From positions 2,294,001 to 2,358,000 of the forward strand of contig NZ_PDBS01000001.1 in assembly GCF_002572525.1 (NCBI RefSeq): a stretch of DNA of 64,000 bases. The letters run 5' to 3'. Below are positions 17,461 to 27,158 of this stretch, in pieces. Numbering within the stretch: the first letter of the stretch is position 1; each line of letters begins with the position of its first letter. Below the pieces are notes generated by a model. It saw only the letters and a program-made list of their open reading frames with translations, ran no database searches and had not been told where the DNA came from. Both the position numbers and the translations under genes were made by a program. Origin of the DNA: Natrinema sp. CBA1119 (lineage in GTDB: Archaea; Halobacteriota; Halobacteria; Halobacteriales; Natrialbaceae).

Positions 17461-20400
17461 ATGGCAGCTGATAACTCGCGTTCCACGACCGACCACAGCG
17501 ATCAGACCGCGACCGCGGACGAGAGCGCTCTCGGGCCGCAGTCGGATCCGCGGGCGGACGATCCCGCAGCGGATCCCCGCGCCGAGTACGACTACGTCGG
17601 CGGCGATATCGACCGCCCCGAACTCGTCTCGGCGCTCGACAAGCGCGTCGACGGCGAAGTTCGCTTCGACGAGTACAGTCGGCGACTCTACGCGACCGAC
17701 GCGAGCGCCTACGAGGTGACGCCGGTCGGCGTCGTCCTCCCGCGATCGACCGACGACGTCGCCGCGGTCGCCGCGTACTGCGCCGAGCGCGGGATTCCGG
17801 TCCTCCCGCGCGGCGGCGGCACCAGCCTCGCCGGACAGGCGGTCAACGAAGCCGTCGTGCTCGATCTGACGACGCACATGGACGGCCTGTGCGAGGTCGC
17901 GCCCGACGAACGGACGGCGACCGTACAGGCGGGAACCGTCCTCGCAGACCTGAACGGCGCGCTCGAGCCAGACGATCTGAAGTTCGCACCCGATCCCGCC
18001 GCCGGAAATCGGAGCACGATCGGCGGCGCGATCGGCAACAACTCCACCGGCGCGCATTCGCTGCAATACGGCAAGACCGACGCGTACATCGAGGCGGTCG
18101 AAGTCGTCCTCGCCGACGGCTCCGTCGAGCGTTTCGGCGAGGTGACGGTCGCGGAACTCCGCGAGCGGGCCGATCCGGACGGGGGGCTGCTCGAGCGGAT
18201 CTACGAAGCATTGCGCCGGGTCGTCGACGAGGAAGCCGTGGCGATCAGCGAGGTCTTCCCGCAACTCAAGCGGAACGTCTCCGGCTACAACCTCGATCGG
18301 CTCGTCGCGGAGGCCTACGGCGAGCCCGAGGCGTTCGACGAAAACACGGACGAGACTGTTGCAATCGACGGCGAACCCGACCCCAACGCGACCCTCAATC
18401 TCGCCCGCGTCTTCGCCGGCAGCGAGGGAACGCTCGGCGTGATCACGGAGGCGACCGTCTCGCTCGAGCCGGTCCCCGAGACGACGGGCGTCGTCCTGTT
18501 GACCTACGAGGACCTGCTCGAGGCGATGGCCGACGTCGACACCATCGTCCGCAACTTCGACCCCGCAGCGATCGAGGCGATCGACGACGTGTTGCTCGAA
18601 CTCGCCCGGAACACCGAGGAGTTCGCCGACGTCGCGGCGAACCTTCCCGAGGGAACCGAGACGGCGCTGCTCGTCGAGTTCTACGCCGAGAGCGAGGCCG
18701 ACGCTCGCGAGAAAGTGACGGCGATGCTCGCGGATCGATTGCCGAATTCGAGCGCGCCGGAATCCGACGGCGGCACGACTGCAACTGAGTCGACTCCCGA
18801 TTCTGACCCCGTCCGCGCGTTCGACGCTCTCGAGGCCTACGCGCCCGACGACCGGGCCGAACTCTGGAAGCTCCGAAAGAGCGCGGCACCGATCCTGCTC
18901 TCCCGAACCTCGGACGCCAAGCACATCTCCTTTATCGAGGACACGGCCGTCCCGACCGAGAACCTCGCGGACTACGTGGCCGACTTTCAGGACGTGCTCG
19001 AGGAACAGGATACCTTCGCGAGTTTCTACGCCCACGCGGGACCGGGCTGTATGCACATGCGGCCGCTGGTCGACACCAAGAGCCCGGCGGGGCTGACCCA
19101 GTTCGAGGCGATTTCCGACGCCGTGACCGATCTCGTCGTCGAGTACGGCGGCTCGGTCTCGGGCGAACACGGCGACGGCCGCGCCCGAACCCAGTGGAAC
19201 CAGAAACTCTACGGCGAGGACGTCTGGTCGCTCTTCCGCGACGTCAAGACCGCGTTCGACCCCGACTGGCTCCTCAATCCCGGCACCGTCTGCGGCGACC
19301 ACGACATGACCGAGCACCTGCGGTTCTCGCCGGACTACGAGTTCGAGGCCGGCTTCGAGCCCGCACTTGAGTGGGCAAACGACAACGGCATGCAGGGGAT
19401 GGTCGAACTCTGTCACGGCTGCGGTGGCTGTCGGGGGTCCCAGGAGACGACCGGCGGCGTGATGTGCCCGACGTATCGCGCGGCCGAGGAAGAGAGCCTG
19501 AGCACCCGCGGTCGGGCGAACATGCTCCGCGGTGCGATGAACGGCGAACTCGACGCCGAGTCGACCGATCCGGAGTTCCTGGCCGAAGTGATGGACCTCT
19601 GTATCGGCTGCAAGGGCTGTGCGCGGGACTGTCCGAGCGAGGTCGACATGGCCAAACTCAAGGCGGAAGTCGAACACGCGAACCATCAGGAAAACGGCTC
19701 GAGCCTCCGCGACAAGCTGTTCGCGAATGTCGACCGGCTGAACGCCGTCGGCTCGGCGCTCGCGCCGCTCTCGAACTGGGCCGCGTCGCTTCCCGGTGCG
19801 GGCACGATCGCCGAAAAGACGGTCGGTATCGCACGCGAGCGCGACTTGCCCACGTTCGAGAGCGAGAGTTTCGAGGACTGGTTCGAGAAGCGAGGCGGCT
19901 CTCGAATTTCGCTCGAGGAAGCCACCCGGAAAGTCCTGCTCTTCCCGGACACGTACACGAACTACAACCACCCGCGAGCGGGGAAGGCGGCCGTCCAGGT
20001 GTTCGAGACGGCGGGGGTTCGCGTCGAGATTCCCGACGGCGTCACCTCGACCGGCCGGCCGGCCCACTCGAAGGGCTTCCTCGACGTTTCGCGTGAGCGC
20101 GCCCGAACCAACGTCGAGGCGCTGGCTCCGCGAGTCGAGGACGGCTGGGAGATCGTCCTGGTCGAACCCTCGGACGCGGTCATGCTCCAGTCGGACTACC
20201 TCGACCTCCTCTCGGAACGCGACGCCGAGCGGGTCGCGGCGAACACCTACGGTGTCATGGAGTATCTCGACCGGTTCGATCTGGCGGCCGGACTCCCGAC
20301 CGCCGAACTCGACGAACGGCTGACCTATCACGGCCACTGCCACCAGAAAGCGACGAAGAAGGACGGTCACGCGGCCGCGGTCCTGCGGACGGTCGGCTAC

Positions 20401-20637
20401 GAGGTCGACGCGCTCGATTCGGGCTGCTGCGGGATGGCCGGTTCCTTCGGCTACGAGGCCGAACACTACTCGCTGAGTCAGTCGATCGGGAGGATCCTCT
20501 TCGATCAGGTCGACGACAGCGACGGCGAGACCGTCGTCGCGCCGGGCGCGTCCTGCCGGACGCAGCTCTCGGGGTACGAGGGCTGTGACGATCCGCCCCA
20601 CCCGATCGAGAGCGTCGCGGCCGGGCTCTCGCGGTAA
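17461..20637 (+). CDS. Fused FAD-linked oxidase / Fe-S / CCG-domain protein (D-lactate or glycolate dehydrogenase type)
   Basis: 1058 aa, a fusion equivalent to GlcD plus GlcF. The FAD-binding-4 domain begins around residue 85, with PRGGGTSLAGQAV and GAIGNNSTGAHS. An FAD-oxidase C-terminal domain ends around EHGDGRARTQWNQ. Two 4Fe-4S motifs follow, CHGCGGCRGS...CP (about 650) and CIGCKGCARDCP (about 713). Cysteine-rich CCG segments close the protein, including HGHCHQKA and DSGCCGMAGSFG. It should oxidise a 2-hydroxyacid such as D-lactate and pass electrons to a membrane acceptor. The ATG at 17461 is used; the frame is open far upstream but inside the preceding gene. Confidence 0.9.
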   Translation: MAADNSRSTTDHSDQTATADESALGPQSDPRADDPAADPRAEYDYVGGDIDRPELVSALDKRVDGEVRFDEYSRRLYATDASAYEVTPVGVVLPRSTDDVAAVAAYCAERGIPVLPRGGGTSLAGQAVNEAVVLDLTTHMDGLCEVAPDERTATVQAGTVLADLNGALEPDDLKFAPDPAAGNRSTIGGAIGNNSTGAHSLQYGKTDAYIEAVEVVLADGSVERFGEVTVAELRERADPDGGLLERIYEALRRVVDEEAVAISEVFPQLKRNVSGYNLDRLVAEAYGEPEAFDENTDETVAIDGEPDPNATLNLARVFAGSEGTLGVITEATVSLEPVPETTGVVLLTYEDLLEAMADVDTIVRNFDPAAIEAIDDVLLELARNTEEFADVAANLPEGTETALLVEFYAESEADAREKVTAMLADRLPNSSAPESDGGTTATESTPDSDPVRAFDALEAYAPDDRAELWKLRKSAAPILLSRTSDAKHISFIEDTAVPTENLADYVADFQDVLEEQDTFASFYAHAGPGCMHMRPLVDTKSPAGLTQFEAISDAVTDLVVEYGGSVSGEHGDGRARTQWNQKLYGEDVWSLFRDVKTAFDPDWLLNPGTVCGDHDMTEHLRFSPDYEFEAGFEPALEWANDNGMQGMVELCHGCGGCRGSQETTGGVMCPTYRAAEEESLSTRGRANMLRGAMNGELDAESTDPEFLAEVMDLCIGCKGCARDCPSEVDMAKLKAEVEHANHQENGSSLRDKLFANVDRLNAVGSALAPLSNWAASLPGAGTIAEKTVGIARERDLPTFESESFEDWFEKRGGSRISLEEATRKVLLFPDTYTNYNHPRAGKAAVQVFETAGVRVEIPDGVTSTGRPAHSKGFLDVSRERARTNVEALAPRVEDGWEIVLVEPSDAVMLQSDYLDLLSERDAERVAANTYGVMEYLDRFDLAAGLPTAELDERLTYHGHCHQKATKKDGHAAAVLRTVGYEVDALDSGCCGMAGSFGYEAEHYSLSQSIGRILFDQVDDSDGETVVAPGASCRTQLSGYEGCDDPPHPIESVAAGLSR

Positions 20638-20696
20638 CGCGTCGTCTCACCCCCGAGCGGGTCGCAGTCATTCTTCATCCGTCTATCGGACTGCGG

Positions 20697-21392
20697 TCAC
20701 TCCTCGTCCATCGACCGCTCGTCGGCGGTGTCGAGCGGTGCCCGCGGCCGCTCGTTTCCCGGATGTTTTGACTCCCCGAACCCCCCGCTCAAGACCCGTG
20801 CGAGCGTCTCTTCGACGGACTCGTCGGTTTCGGTGACGCGGTCGGGGTCGGCCTCGACCGTGAACCCCGAGGAGATGTTCGGTGCCGTCGGGATGAAGAG
20901 GACGATCCGTCCGTCACTCGTAGTGTGTCCGGTCTTGAACGCCGGCATCTGGGTTCCATCCCAGCTCTCGACGCTGACCGATTCCTGCAGCGCCTGTTCC
21001 TCGCCGAACGTTGTCTCAGCGGCGACCTTCGACGCGTTGTAGAGGACGCGAAGCCCCGGAACGCGGTTCACGACGCCGTCGACGCTTCGCGAGAACACGT
21101 CGCCGACCGTCGTTCGGGTGAACGAGCCGACGACGATTGCTATCAGGACGAACACAACGAGCGGAACGACGGCGCGAAGCAGATAGACCGTAAACTCTCG
21201 CGTCGGCTCGTGACCGATCAGGCCGCCTACCAGTTCGCTATCGAAGACGAACACCGGCACGACCCCCGCGATGATCGCGTAGACGCGATAGACGACGTAC
21301 AGCGTGACGAGTATCGGACCGATAACGATCAGTCCGCTCGCGAAGACACGCTTCCACGACCTCATGTCTCTAGCGTATGACTGCTGGGACAT
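20697..21392 (-). CDS. DUF502 family membrane protein
   Basis: About 231 aa. WKRVFASGLIVIGPILVTLYVVYRVY and a second segment, LLRAVVPLVVFVLIAIVVGSF, are membrane helices. These are followed by the conserved soluble region VPGLRVLYNASK...FPTAPNISSGF-like block (here ILFIPTAPNISSGFTVEADP), characteristic of DUF502. The function of the family is unknown. Start choice is open: ATGs at 21365, 21392 and 21437 are all in frame. The C-terminal 35 residues are charged and variable. Confidence 0.8.
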   Translation of the reverse strand: MSQQSYARDMRSWKRVFASGLIVIGPILVTLYVVYRVYAIIAGVVPVFVFDSELVGGLIGHEPTREFTVYLLRAVVPLVVFVLIAIVVGSFTRTTVGDVFSRSVDGVVNRVPGLRVLYNASKVAAETTFGEEQALQESVSVESWDGTQMPAFKTGHTTSDGRIVLFIPTAPNISSGFTVEADPDRVTETDESVEETLARVLSGGFGESKHPGNERPRAPLDTADERSMDEE

Positions 21393-21488
21393 GATAGCTT
21401 CCATTCGTTCGAACGCGAGCGATTGAGAGAGCGGCATCGACGGCGGCCGCGTTGCGTCGCGCTCCGATCGTGACGGCCGACCCGTCCG

Positions 21489-22796
21489 CTACGGCCAGAG
21501 CCCGCGCGTTTCCTTCGCCTCTGCGATCCGTGACAGCGCCACCACGTAGGCGGCGTCGCGCCACGTCAGTCCCTCGGCGTCGACCTCGGCGCGGACGTCG
21601 TCCCAGGCATCGAGCATGTGCTCCTCGAGTTCCTCGTTGACCCGCTCGAGCGTCCACTGGCGGCGGTTGATGTCTTGCAGCCACTCGAAGTAGCTCACCG
21701 TCACGCCACCCGCGTTCGCCAGGATGTCCGGAATCACCGGGACGTCTCGCTCCTCGAGGATGGTGTCGGCGGCGAACGTCGTCGGGCCGTTCGCGCCCTC
21801 GACGACGATGTCGGCTGCGATCGCGTCAGCATTGTCCGCGGTGATGACGTTGCCGACGGCCGCCGGGATCAACACGTCGGCGTCTAGCTCGAGCAGTTCG
21901 GCGTTCGAGAGCCGACGGACGCTGTCACCGTCGTCGCGCTCGTTCGCGAACGCGGTGACCGCTTCCGGCTCTTCGTCGTGCGATGGGATCGCGTCGACGC
22001 CGATCCCTCCGGGATCGTAGACCGCGCCGTTGACGTCGCTCACGGCGACGATCGTCGCACCCCACTCCTCGAGCAGTCGGGCGGCGTTGGCACCGACGCT
22101 GCCGAAGCCCTGGACGGCGACTGTCGTGTCCGAAATCTCGCGATCGTAGTACTGGATGGCTTCTCGTGCGGCGATCGCCGTCGAGCGGCCGGGGGCCTCC
22201 TCGCGGCCGTAGGAGCCGCCGATGACCGGCGGCTTGCCGGTGACGACGCCGGGGATCGTCTCGCCCTGTTGCATCGAGTAGGCGTCCATGAACCAGGCCA
22301 TCGTCTGGGCGTCGGTGCCCATGTCCGGCGCGGGAACGTCCTTCGTCGGCCCGACGGCGTCGCGCAGTTCCTCGGCGAACCGGCGGGTGAGCCGTTCCGT
22401 CTCGTCGTCGGTCAACGATTTCGGGTCGACGGCGATGCCGCCCTTCCCGCCGCCGAAGGGGAGGTCCATCACTGCGCACTTCCAGGTCATCCACATCGAG
22501 AGCCCGGTACACTCCTCCGCGCTGACCTCGGGATGGTAGCGCAGACCGCCCTTGTAGGGCCCGCGAACGTCGTCGTGCTGGGCTCGGTAGCCGGTGAAGA
22601 CCTCGACGTTGCCGTCCTCGCGCTCGAGGGGTACCGAGACCTGCTGGACCCGCGTCGGGTGTTTCAGCCGCTCGACGACGCCGGGATCGACGTCGACGTG
22701 TGTCGCGGCTCGCTCGAGTTGCCTGCGGGCGGTGATCAATGCCGAGTCGAGGTCATCGTCCGATACAGTCTCGTCCGCGGATGGTGTCGTGCTCAT
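21489..22796 (-). CDS. gdhB: Glutamate dehydrogenase
   Basis: 435 aa Glu/Leu/Phe/Val-type dehydrogenase that interconverts glutamate with 2-oxoglutarate and ammonia. [13 protein letters not shown] and [12 protein letters not shown] hold the substrate-binding and catalytic lysines; PAPDMGTD carries the catalytic Asp. [17 protein letters not shown] is the nucleotide-binding motif. Several paralogs are usual in haloarchaea, so the letter is tentative. Here it lies next to the ectoine-hydrolase-like gene on the same strand (44 bp apart), and would regenerate the amino acceptor 2-oxoglutarate for the nearby transaminases. Confidence 0.92.
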   Translation of the reverse strand: MSTTPSADETVSDDDLDSALITARRQLERAATHVDVDPGVVERLKHPTRVQQVSVPLEREDGNVEVFTGYRAQHDDVRGPYKGGLRYHPEVSAEECTGLSMWMTWKCAVMDLPFGGGKGGIAVDPKSLTDDETERLTRRFAEELRDAVGPTKDVPAPDMGTDAQTMAWFMDAYSMQQGETIPGVVTGKPPVIGGSYGREEAPGRSTAIAAREAIQYYDREISDTTVAVQGFGSVGANAARLLEEWGATIVAVSDVNGAVYDPGGIGVDAIPSHDEEPEAVTAFANERDDGDSVRRLSNAELLELDADVLIPAAVGNVITADNADAIAADIVVEGANGPTTFAADTILEERDVPVIPDILANAGGVTVSYFEWLQDINRRQWTLERVNEELEEHMLDAWDDVRAEVDAEGLTWRDAAYVVALSRIAEAKETRGLWP

Positions 22797-22840
22797 GAGT
22801 ATCTGTTTGCAGTGGTGGGCAGTCGTGGCGGCCGGCGGCG

Positions 22841-24022
22841 TCAGGCCGTGAACAGTCGTCGCGGGAAGTCGGCCAAGGTTTCGGCGCCGTTACTCGTGAC
22901 GTGGAACGTCTCGCTTATCTCCATGCCGATCTCGTCGGTCCAGATCCCGGGGATCATGTGAAACGTCATGTCCTCCTCGAGGATAGTCTCGTCGCCCGGT
23001 CGAATGCTCGCGGTGTGTTCGCCCCAGTCCGGCGGGTAGCCCAGTCCCATCGAGTAGCCGATTCGGTCTTCCTTCTCGAGGCCGTACTGCGCGATGGTCT
23101 CGCGCCACGCTTTCTCGACTTCCTCGCAGGTGACGCCGGGTTCGACGGTGTCGAGCGCGGCCTCGATCCCCTCGACGACGATGTCGGCGGTTTCCTGGAG
23201 TTCGTCGGGCGGGTCGCCGACGAACGTGGTGCGGGCCAGCGGGGAGTGATACCGGTGGCGACAGCCCGAGAGTTCGATGATGACCGGATCGCCGTCCTCG
23301 AACTCGCGGTCGGTCCAGGTCAGGTGGGGCGTTCCGGTGTGGTCGCCCGACGGCATCAGCGGGACGATCGAGGGGTAGTCGCCGCCGTACTCCTCGGTCC
23401 CGGTGATCAGTTGCTCGTAGATAGCGGCCGCTGCCTCGTACTCCGGAACCCCTTCCTCGATGACGTCGAGTCCGGCCTGCATCGCGTTCTCGGAAATTCG
23501 GGCGGCCTCGCGCATGTATTCGAGTTCCTGCTCGGACTTTTTGATCCGGACCCAGCCGACTAGCAGCGTCGCGTCCTCGAACTCCGCTTCGGGCAGGTTC
23601 TCCTGCAGGCGCGTGTAGGATTTCGCGGTGAAGTAGGCGGCGTCCATCTCGAGGCCGATTCGGCCGTCTGCGACCTCGAGTTCCTCGAGGACGCCCGCGA
23701 CGTAGTCCATCGGGTGGAGGTCGTGGGGCGAGTGGACGTGCTCGTCGCTGTACGCGCGGATGCTCTCCTCGCCGAGATGGGTCGTTGCGCGCGCGCCCCC
23801 GCCGTCCATATCCCGGCCGATCCAGACGGGTTCGTCGCGATCGGGGGTGACCACCACTGCCTGGTGGACGTAGAACGACCAGCCGTCGTACCCCGTCAGG
23901 TAGTTCATGTTCGCCGGATCGGCGACGACGATCGCGTCGAGGTCCTCCTCGCGCACCCGCTCTTTGGTCCGAGCGACCCGGCGCTCGTACTCGGCCTCGT
24001 CGAAGATATGCTCTCGTGGCAT
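22841..24022 (-). CDS. M24 family hydrolase, ectoine hydrolase (DoeA/EutD)-like
   Basis: 393 aa pita-bread-fold protein. [18 protein letters not shown], the [10 protein letters not shown] segment, [24 protein letters not shown] and [15 protein letters not shown] closely resemble ectoine hydrolases, which open ectoine to N-acetyl-2,4-diaminobutyrate. In metallopeptidases of this fold two aspartates bind metal in a DxG...DxTRT block. Here that block reads [19 protein letters not shown], so the ligands are not conserved. This argues for a creatinase/DoeA-type non-metallo hydrolase rather than a true Xaa-Pro peptidase. It neighbours gdhB. I leave the symbol blank because activity is not shown. 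Confidence 0.82.
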   Translation of the reverse strand: MPREHIFDEAEYERRVARTKERVREEDLDAIVVADPANMNYLTGYDGWSFYVHQAVVVTPDRDEPVWIGRDMDGGGARATTHLGEESIRAYSDEHVHSPHDLHPMDYVAGVLEELEVADGRIGLEMDAAYFTAKSYTRLQENLPEAEFEDATLLVGWVRIKKSEQELEYMREAARISENAMQAGLDVIEEGVPEYEAAAAIYEQLITGTEEYGGDYPSIVPLMPSGDHTGTPHLTWTDREFEDGDPVIIELSGCRHRYHSPLARTTFVGDPPDELQETADIVVEGIEAALDTVEPGVTCEEVEKAWRETIAQYGLEKEDRIGYSMGLGYPPDWGEHTASIRPGDETILEEDMTFHMIPGIWTDEIGMEISETFHVTSNGAETLADFPRRLFTA

Positions 24023-24234
24023 GATAACAGGGCTTCTACGAGGAGCATCAATCAGGAGTGCTAAAAGTTTTTCGTGTACAGAAGGTACAGATACTGTTTA
24101 CAATTCTGTTTTTGATGCGATTGTGAGCGATCGGTACGCGTCGAGTGCCATCTGGGACCGTTCGACTCGAGTCCCACCGGATCGTTTCCGCCAAACCACC
24201 GCCGGTTAAGACACGTCGGTTCGTCCCGGCGGAT

Positions 24235-24780
24235 ATGGCAATCCTCGAGACAATCGTGATCGCGTTCTGGGCGATGTTGCCCGCCTACGTCCCCAACAAC
24301 GCCGCGGTGCTGGCCGGCGGCGGCCGGCCGATCGACGGCGGCCGGACGTGGGGCGACAAGCGCGTACTGGGCGACGGGAAGACCTGGCGCGGGACGGCGA
24401 TGGGCATCGTCGCGGGTCTCGCGCTCGCCGCCGTGCTCACCCTCGTCAAGCCGGCCGTCAGCGACGCGCTCGGCTTCGCAGTTCCCGACTTCACGCCGCT
24501 CGCGGCGCTCGGCCTCGCCGGCGGCGCGATGCTCGGGGACATCCTCGCGTCGTTCCTCAAACGCCGAAGCGGCCGCCAGCGCGGCGCGATGTTTCCGGGT
24601 CTCGATCAACTGGATTTCGTCGTCGTCTCCCTCCCGCTGGTCGCTCTGCTCGATTTCGAGTGGTTCAGCGAGTGGTTCACGCTCGAGGTCATCCTCGTCG
24701 TCGTGGTGCTCACGCCGATTCTCCACGTGACGACGAACATGATCGCGTACCAGCTCGGACTGAAGAACGAGCCCTGGTAG
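24235..24780 (+). CDS. carS: CDP-archaeol synthase (CDP-2,3-bis-(O-geranylgeranyl)-sn-glycerol synthase)
   Basis: 181 aa membrane enzyme that activates unsaturated archaeol phosphate with CTP during archaeal phospholipid synthesis. MLPAYVPNNAAVLAGGGRPIDGG, DKRVLGDGKTWRG, GDILASFLKRRSGRQRG and PGLDQLDF are the conserved CarS/DUF46 motifs. Four to five membrane helices fit the known fold. The start at MAILETIV is preferred to an ATG 90 nt upstream. Transcribed alone. Confidence 0.92.
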   Translation: MAILETIVIAFWAMLPAYVPNNAAVLAGGGRPIDGGRTWGDKRVLGDGKTWRGTAMGIVAGLALAAVLTLVKPAVSDALGFAVPDFTPLAALGLAGGAMLGDILASFLKRRSGRQRGAMFPGLDQLDFVVVSLPLVALLDFEWFSEWFTLEVILVVVVLTPILHVTTNMIAYQLGLKNEPW

Positions 24781-25037
24781 TCGCCCCGAACGGCTCGGAG
24801 AACGCACGCGATCCCGTCCGTTTCTCTCGAACGCGTTCCGACAGTATCCGATCAGCGAGGAACGGCGATCGTTTGAGTTTCTATCCGTCGATTCACGCTC
24901 GTCTCGTAGTTGTCGAGTTTGGTACTGACCAGGGTTTCCTCGAGGTGTTTCTCGAACCCCCTTCGGAACAGTGAATTTAGACACGTGTATGAAAAATCAT
25001 AAAACGGTTTTTATCGGTGACTCGAGGCGTGAATAGC

Positions 25038-25043
25038 TATATA
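25038..25043 (+). promoter_or_regulatory. TATA box of the 2-oxoacid dehydrogenase operon
   Basis: TATATA lies about 35 nt upstream of the ATG at 25075, in a locally AT-rich stretch. It is the only good TATA candidate before the four-gene operon. Confidence 0.5.
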
Positions 25044-25074
25044 TCGGTTCGTGACGATACCTCTACAGAGTCAC

Positions 25075-26115
25075 ATGGTAGCCGTTAGCAAACTACAGGG
25101 GATGTTCGAGGAGATGGTGACAGCGCGTCACTACGAAGAGCGCCTTCAGGAGGAGTACCTCGAGGGGAAACAGCCCGCGTTCGACATCTCCGCCGGGCCG
25201 ATTCCCGGCGAGTTGCACCTCGCCGCGGGCCACGAGGCGTCCGGTGCGGGTGTCTGCCGGCACTTGCGGGACGACGACACGGTCACGGCTCCCCACCGAC
25301 CCCACCACATCGCCATCGCGAAGGGCGTCGACTTGAAGCGGATGACCGCCGAGATCTTCGGCCGCGAGACCGGCCTCAGCAAGGGAAAAGGCGGCCACAT
25401 GCATCTCTTCGATCCCGACGTCAACTTCGCGTGCAGCGGGATCATCGCCGAGGGCTGTCCGCCAGCGGTCGGCGCCGGACTGGCCGCGAAGAAGCGCAAC
25501 ACCGACAGCGTCGCCGTCGCGTTCCTCGGCGAGGGCGCGATCGATCAGGGCGCGTTCCTCGAGTCGCTGAACCTGGCGACCGTTCAAAACCTCCCCGTCG
25601 TCTTCGTAATCGAGGACAACGACTGGGCCATCAGCATGCCAAAAGAACGCGTCACCGACGTCGAGAACGGTGCACAGCGCGCTGGCGGGTTCGACCTCCC
25701 TGGCGCTCGCGTCGACGTCGACGACGCCGTCGCCATCTACGAGGCCGCCGGGGAGGCTATCGGCCGCGCCCGCGACGGAAACGGGCCGACGCTGCTCGAG
25801 GTCCAGGTCCACCGACGTATGGGTCACTTCATGGGCGACGCGGAGGGCTACCGCTCCGACGAGGACAAGGCGGCGGCCGAGCAGCGGGACTCGATCGAGC
25901 GACTGGCGAGCGAGCTTCGGGCCCACGACGTGTCCGACGAGACGATCGACGACCTTCGCTCGAGTGCCCGCGAGCGCGTCGAGGAGGCGATCGAATGGGC
26001 GAAAGACCAGCCCGAACCCGAGCCGGACGCGGCCTACGAGGACGTGTTCGTGAACCCGCCGTCGGGCGCGACCGAGAGCGAGCCGTCCGCCGCGGAGACC
26101 GGAGGTGACGACTGA
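25075..26115 (+). CDS. Thiamine-diphosphate-dependent 2-oxoacid/acetoin dehydrogenase E1, alpha subunit
   Basis: 346 aa. GELHLAAGHEASGAGVC, TGLSKGKGGHMHLFD and the thiamine-diphosphate motif GEGAIDQGAFLES...IEDNDWAIS define E1-alpha. LEVQVHRRMGHFMGDAEGYRS near the C-terminus is the phosphorylation-loop equivalent. The family includes acetoin, pyruvate and branched-chain 2-oxoacid enzymes; the SKGKGGHMH pattern is common in acetoin dehydrogenase-like E1. The start at MVAVSKLQGMFEEM is used. The following E1-beta gene overlaps by one base. Confidence 0.88.
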   Translation: MVAVSKLQGMFEEMVTARHYEERLQEEYLEGKQPAFDISAGPIPGELHLAAGHEASGAGVCRHLRDDDTVTAPHRPHHIAIAKGVDLKRMTAEIFGRETGLSKGKGGHMHLFDPDVNFACSGIIAEGCPPAVGAGLAAKKRNTDSVAVAFLGEGAIDQGAFLESLNLATVQNLPVVFVIEDNDWAISMPKERVTDVENGAQRAGGFDLPGARVDVDDAVAIYEAAGEAIGRARDGNGPTLLEVQVHRRMGHFMGDAEGYRSDEDKAAAEQRDSIERLASELRAHDVSDETIDDLRSSARERVEEAIEWAKDQPEPEPDAAYEDVFVNPPSGATESEPSAAETGGDD

Positions 26116-27158
26116 TGGCACAAGAGGAACCGGAACGACGAGGACGGCAGACGGATCGATCGCTCACGATGAGCCGGGCGATGGTCGAGGCGATCGCCCA
26201 CGAGATGCGCGACGACGACGAGGTCTTCTACATGGGCGAGGACGTCGCGGACTACGGCGGGATCTTCGACAGCACCGAGGGCCTGCTCGAGGAGTTCGGC
26301 CGCGACCGCATCATGGACGTCCCCATCAGCGAGACGGCCTACATCGGCGCCGCCGTCGGGGCGGCGCAGGCGGGAATGCGGCCGATTGCGGAGCTCATGT
26401 TCGTCGACTTCTTCGGCGTCGGCATGGATCAGATCTACAACCAGCTGGCCAAGAACACCTACATGAGCGGCGGGAACGTGAACGTCCCGATGGTGCTGAC
26501 CGCCGCCGTCGGGGGAACGTATAACGACGCCGCCCAGCACTCCCAGACCCTGTACGGAACCTTCGCGCACCTCCCGGGAATGAAAGTTGTCGTGCCGTCG
26601 ACCGCCTACGACGCGAAGGGGCTGATGCACAACGCCATCCGCGACGACGATCCGGTCGTCTACCTGTTCCACAAGCGGCTGATGGGGATCGGCTGGCTCC
26701 CCGCACCGGACGGCCCGAAGACCGGTGTTCCCGAAGACGAGTACACGATTCCCTTCGGCAGCGCCGACGTCAAACGCGAGGGTGCTGACGTGACCGTCGT
26801 CACGCTCGGACTGCACGTCCACCGCGCGCTTGAGGCCGCCGAATCGCTCGACGACGACGGGATCGACGTCGAGGTAGTCGACCTCCGAACGCTCGTTCCC
26901 CTCGACACCGAGACCGTCCGTGAATCAGTGGCCAAGACCGGCCATCTGGTCGTCGTCGACGAGGACTACCAGTCCTACGGCGTCACTAGTGAGATCATTG
27001 CGCGCGTGGCCGAAGGCGGCCTCGACGACCTCGAGGCCGTCGAGCGGGTCGCCGTTCCCGACGTCCCGATCCCGTACGCGCGGCCGATGGAGGACGAGGT
27101 CGTTCCCGACGCGGACGACATTACGAACGCGATTCGAACCGTTCGATCGAACGAATGA
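26115..27158 (+). CDS. 2-oxoacid/acetoin dehydrogenase E1, beta subunit
   Basis: 347 aa. Characteristic blocks are MGEDVADYGGIFDSTEGL, the ISETAYIGAAVGAAQAGMRPIAELMF stretch, and VVDEDYQSYGVTSEIIARV in the C-terminal transketolase domain. It forms the heterotetrameric E1 component with the alpha subunit. Start and stop codons overlap on both sides (TGATG with E1-alpha, ATGA with the lipoyl gene), so the operon is translationally coupled. Confidence 0.9.
   Translation: MAQEEPERRGRQTDRSLTMSRAMVEAIAHEMRDDDEVFYMGEDVADYGGIFDSTEGLLEEFGRDRIMDVPISETAYIGAAVGAAQAGMRPIAELMFVDFFGVGMDQIYNQLAKNTYMSGGNVNVPMVLTAAVGGTYNDAAQHSQTLYGTFAHLPGMKVVVPSTAYDAKGLMHNAIRDDDPVVYLFHKRLMGIGWLPAPDGPKTGVPEDEYTIPFGSADVKREGADVTVVTLGLHVHRALEAAESLDDDGIDVEVVDLRTLVPLDTETVRESVAKTGHLVVVDEDYQSYGVTSEIIARVAEGGLDDLEAVERVAVPDVPIPYARPMEDEVVPDADDITNAIRTVRSNE

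Noticed and set aside
17323-20601. 1092-codon open frame on the minus strand
   Set aside because: It lies opposite the FAD/Fe-S oxidase, whose motifs are clear. High GC with codon bias produces long antisense frames.
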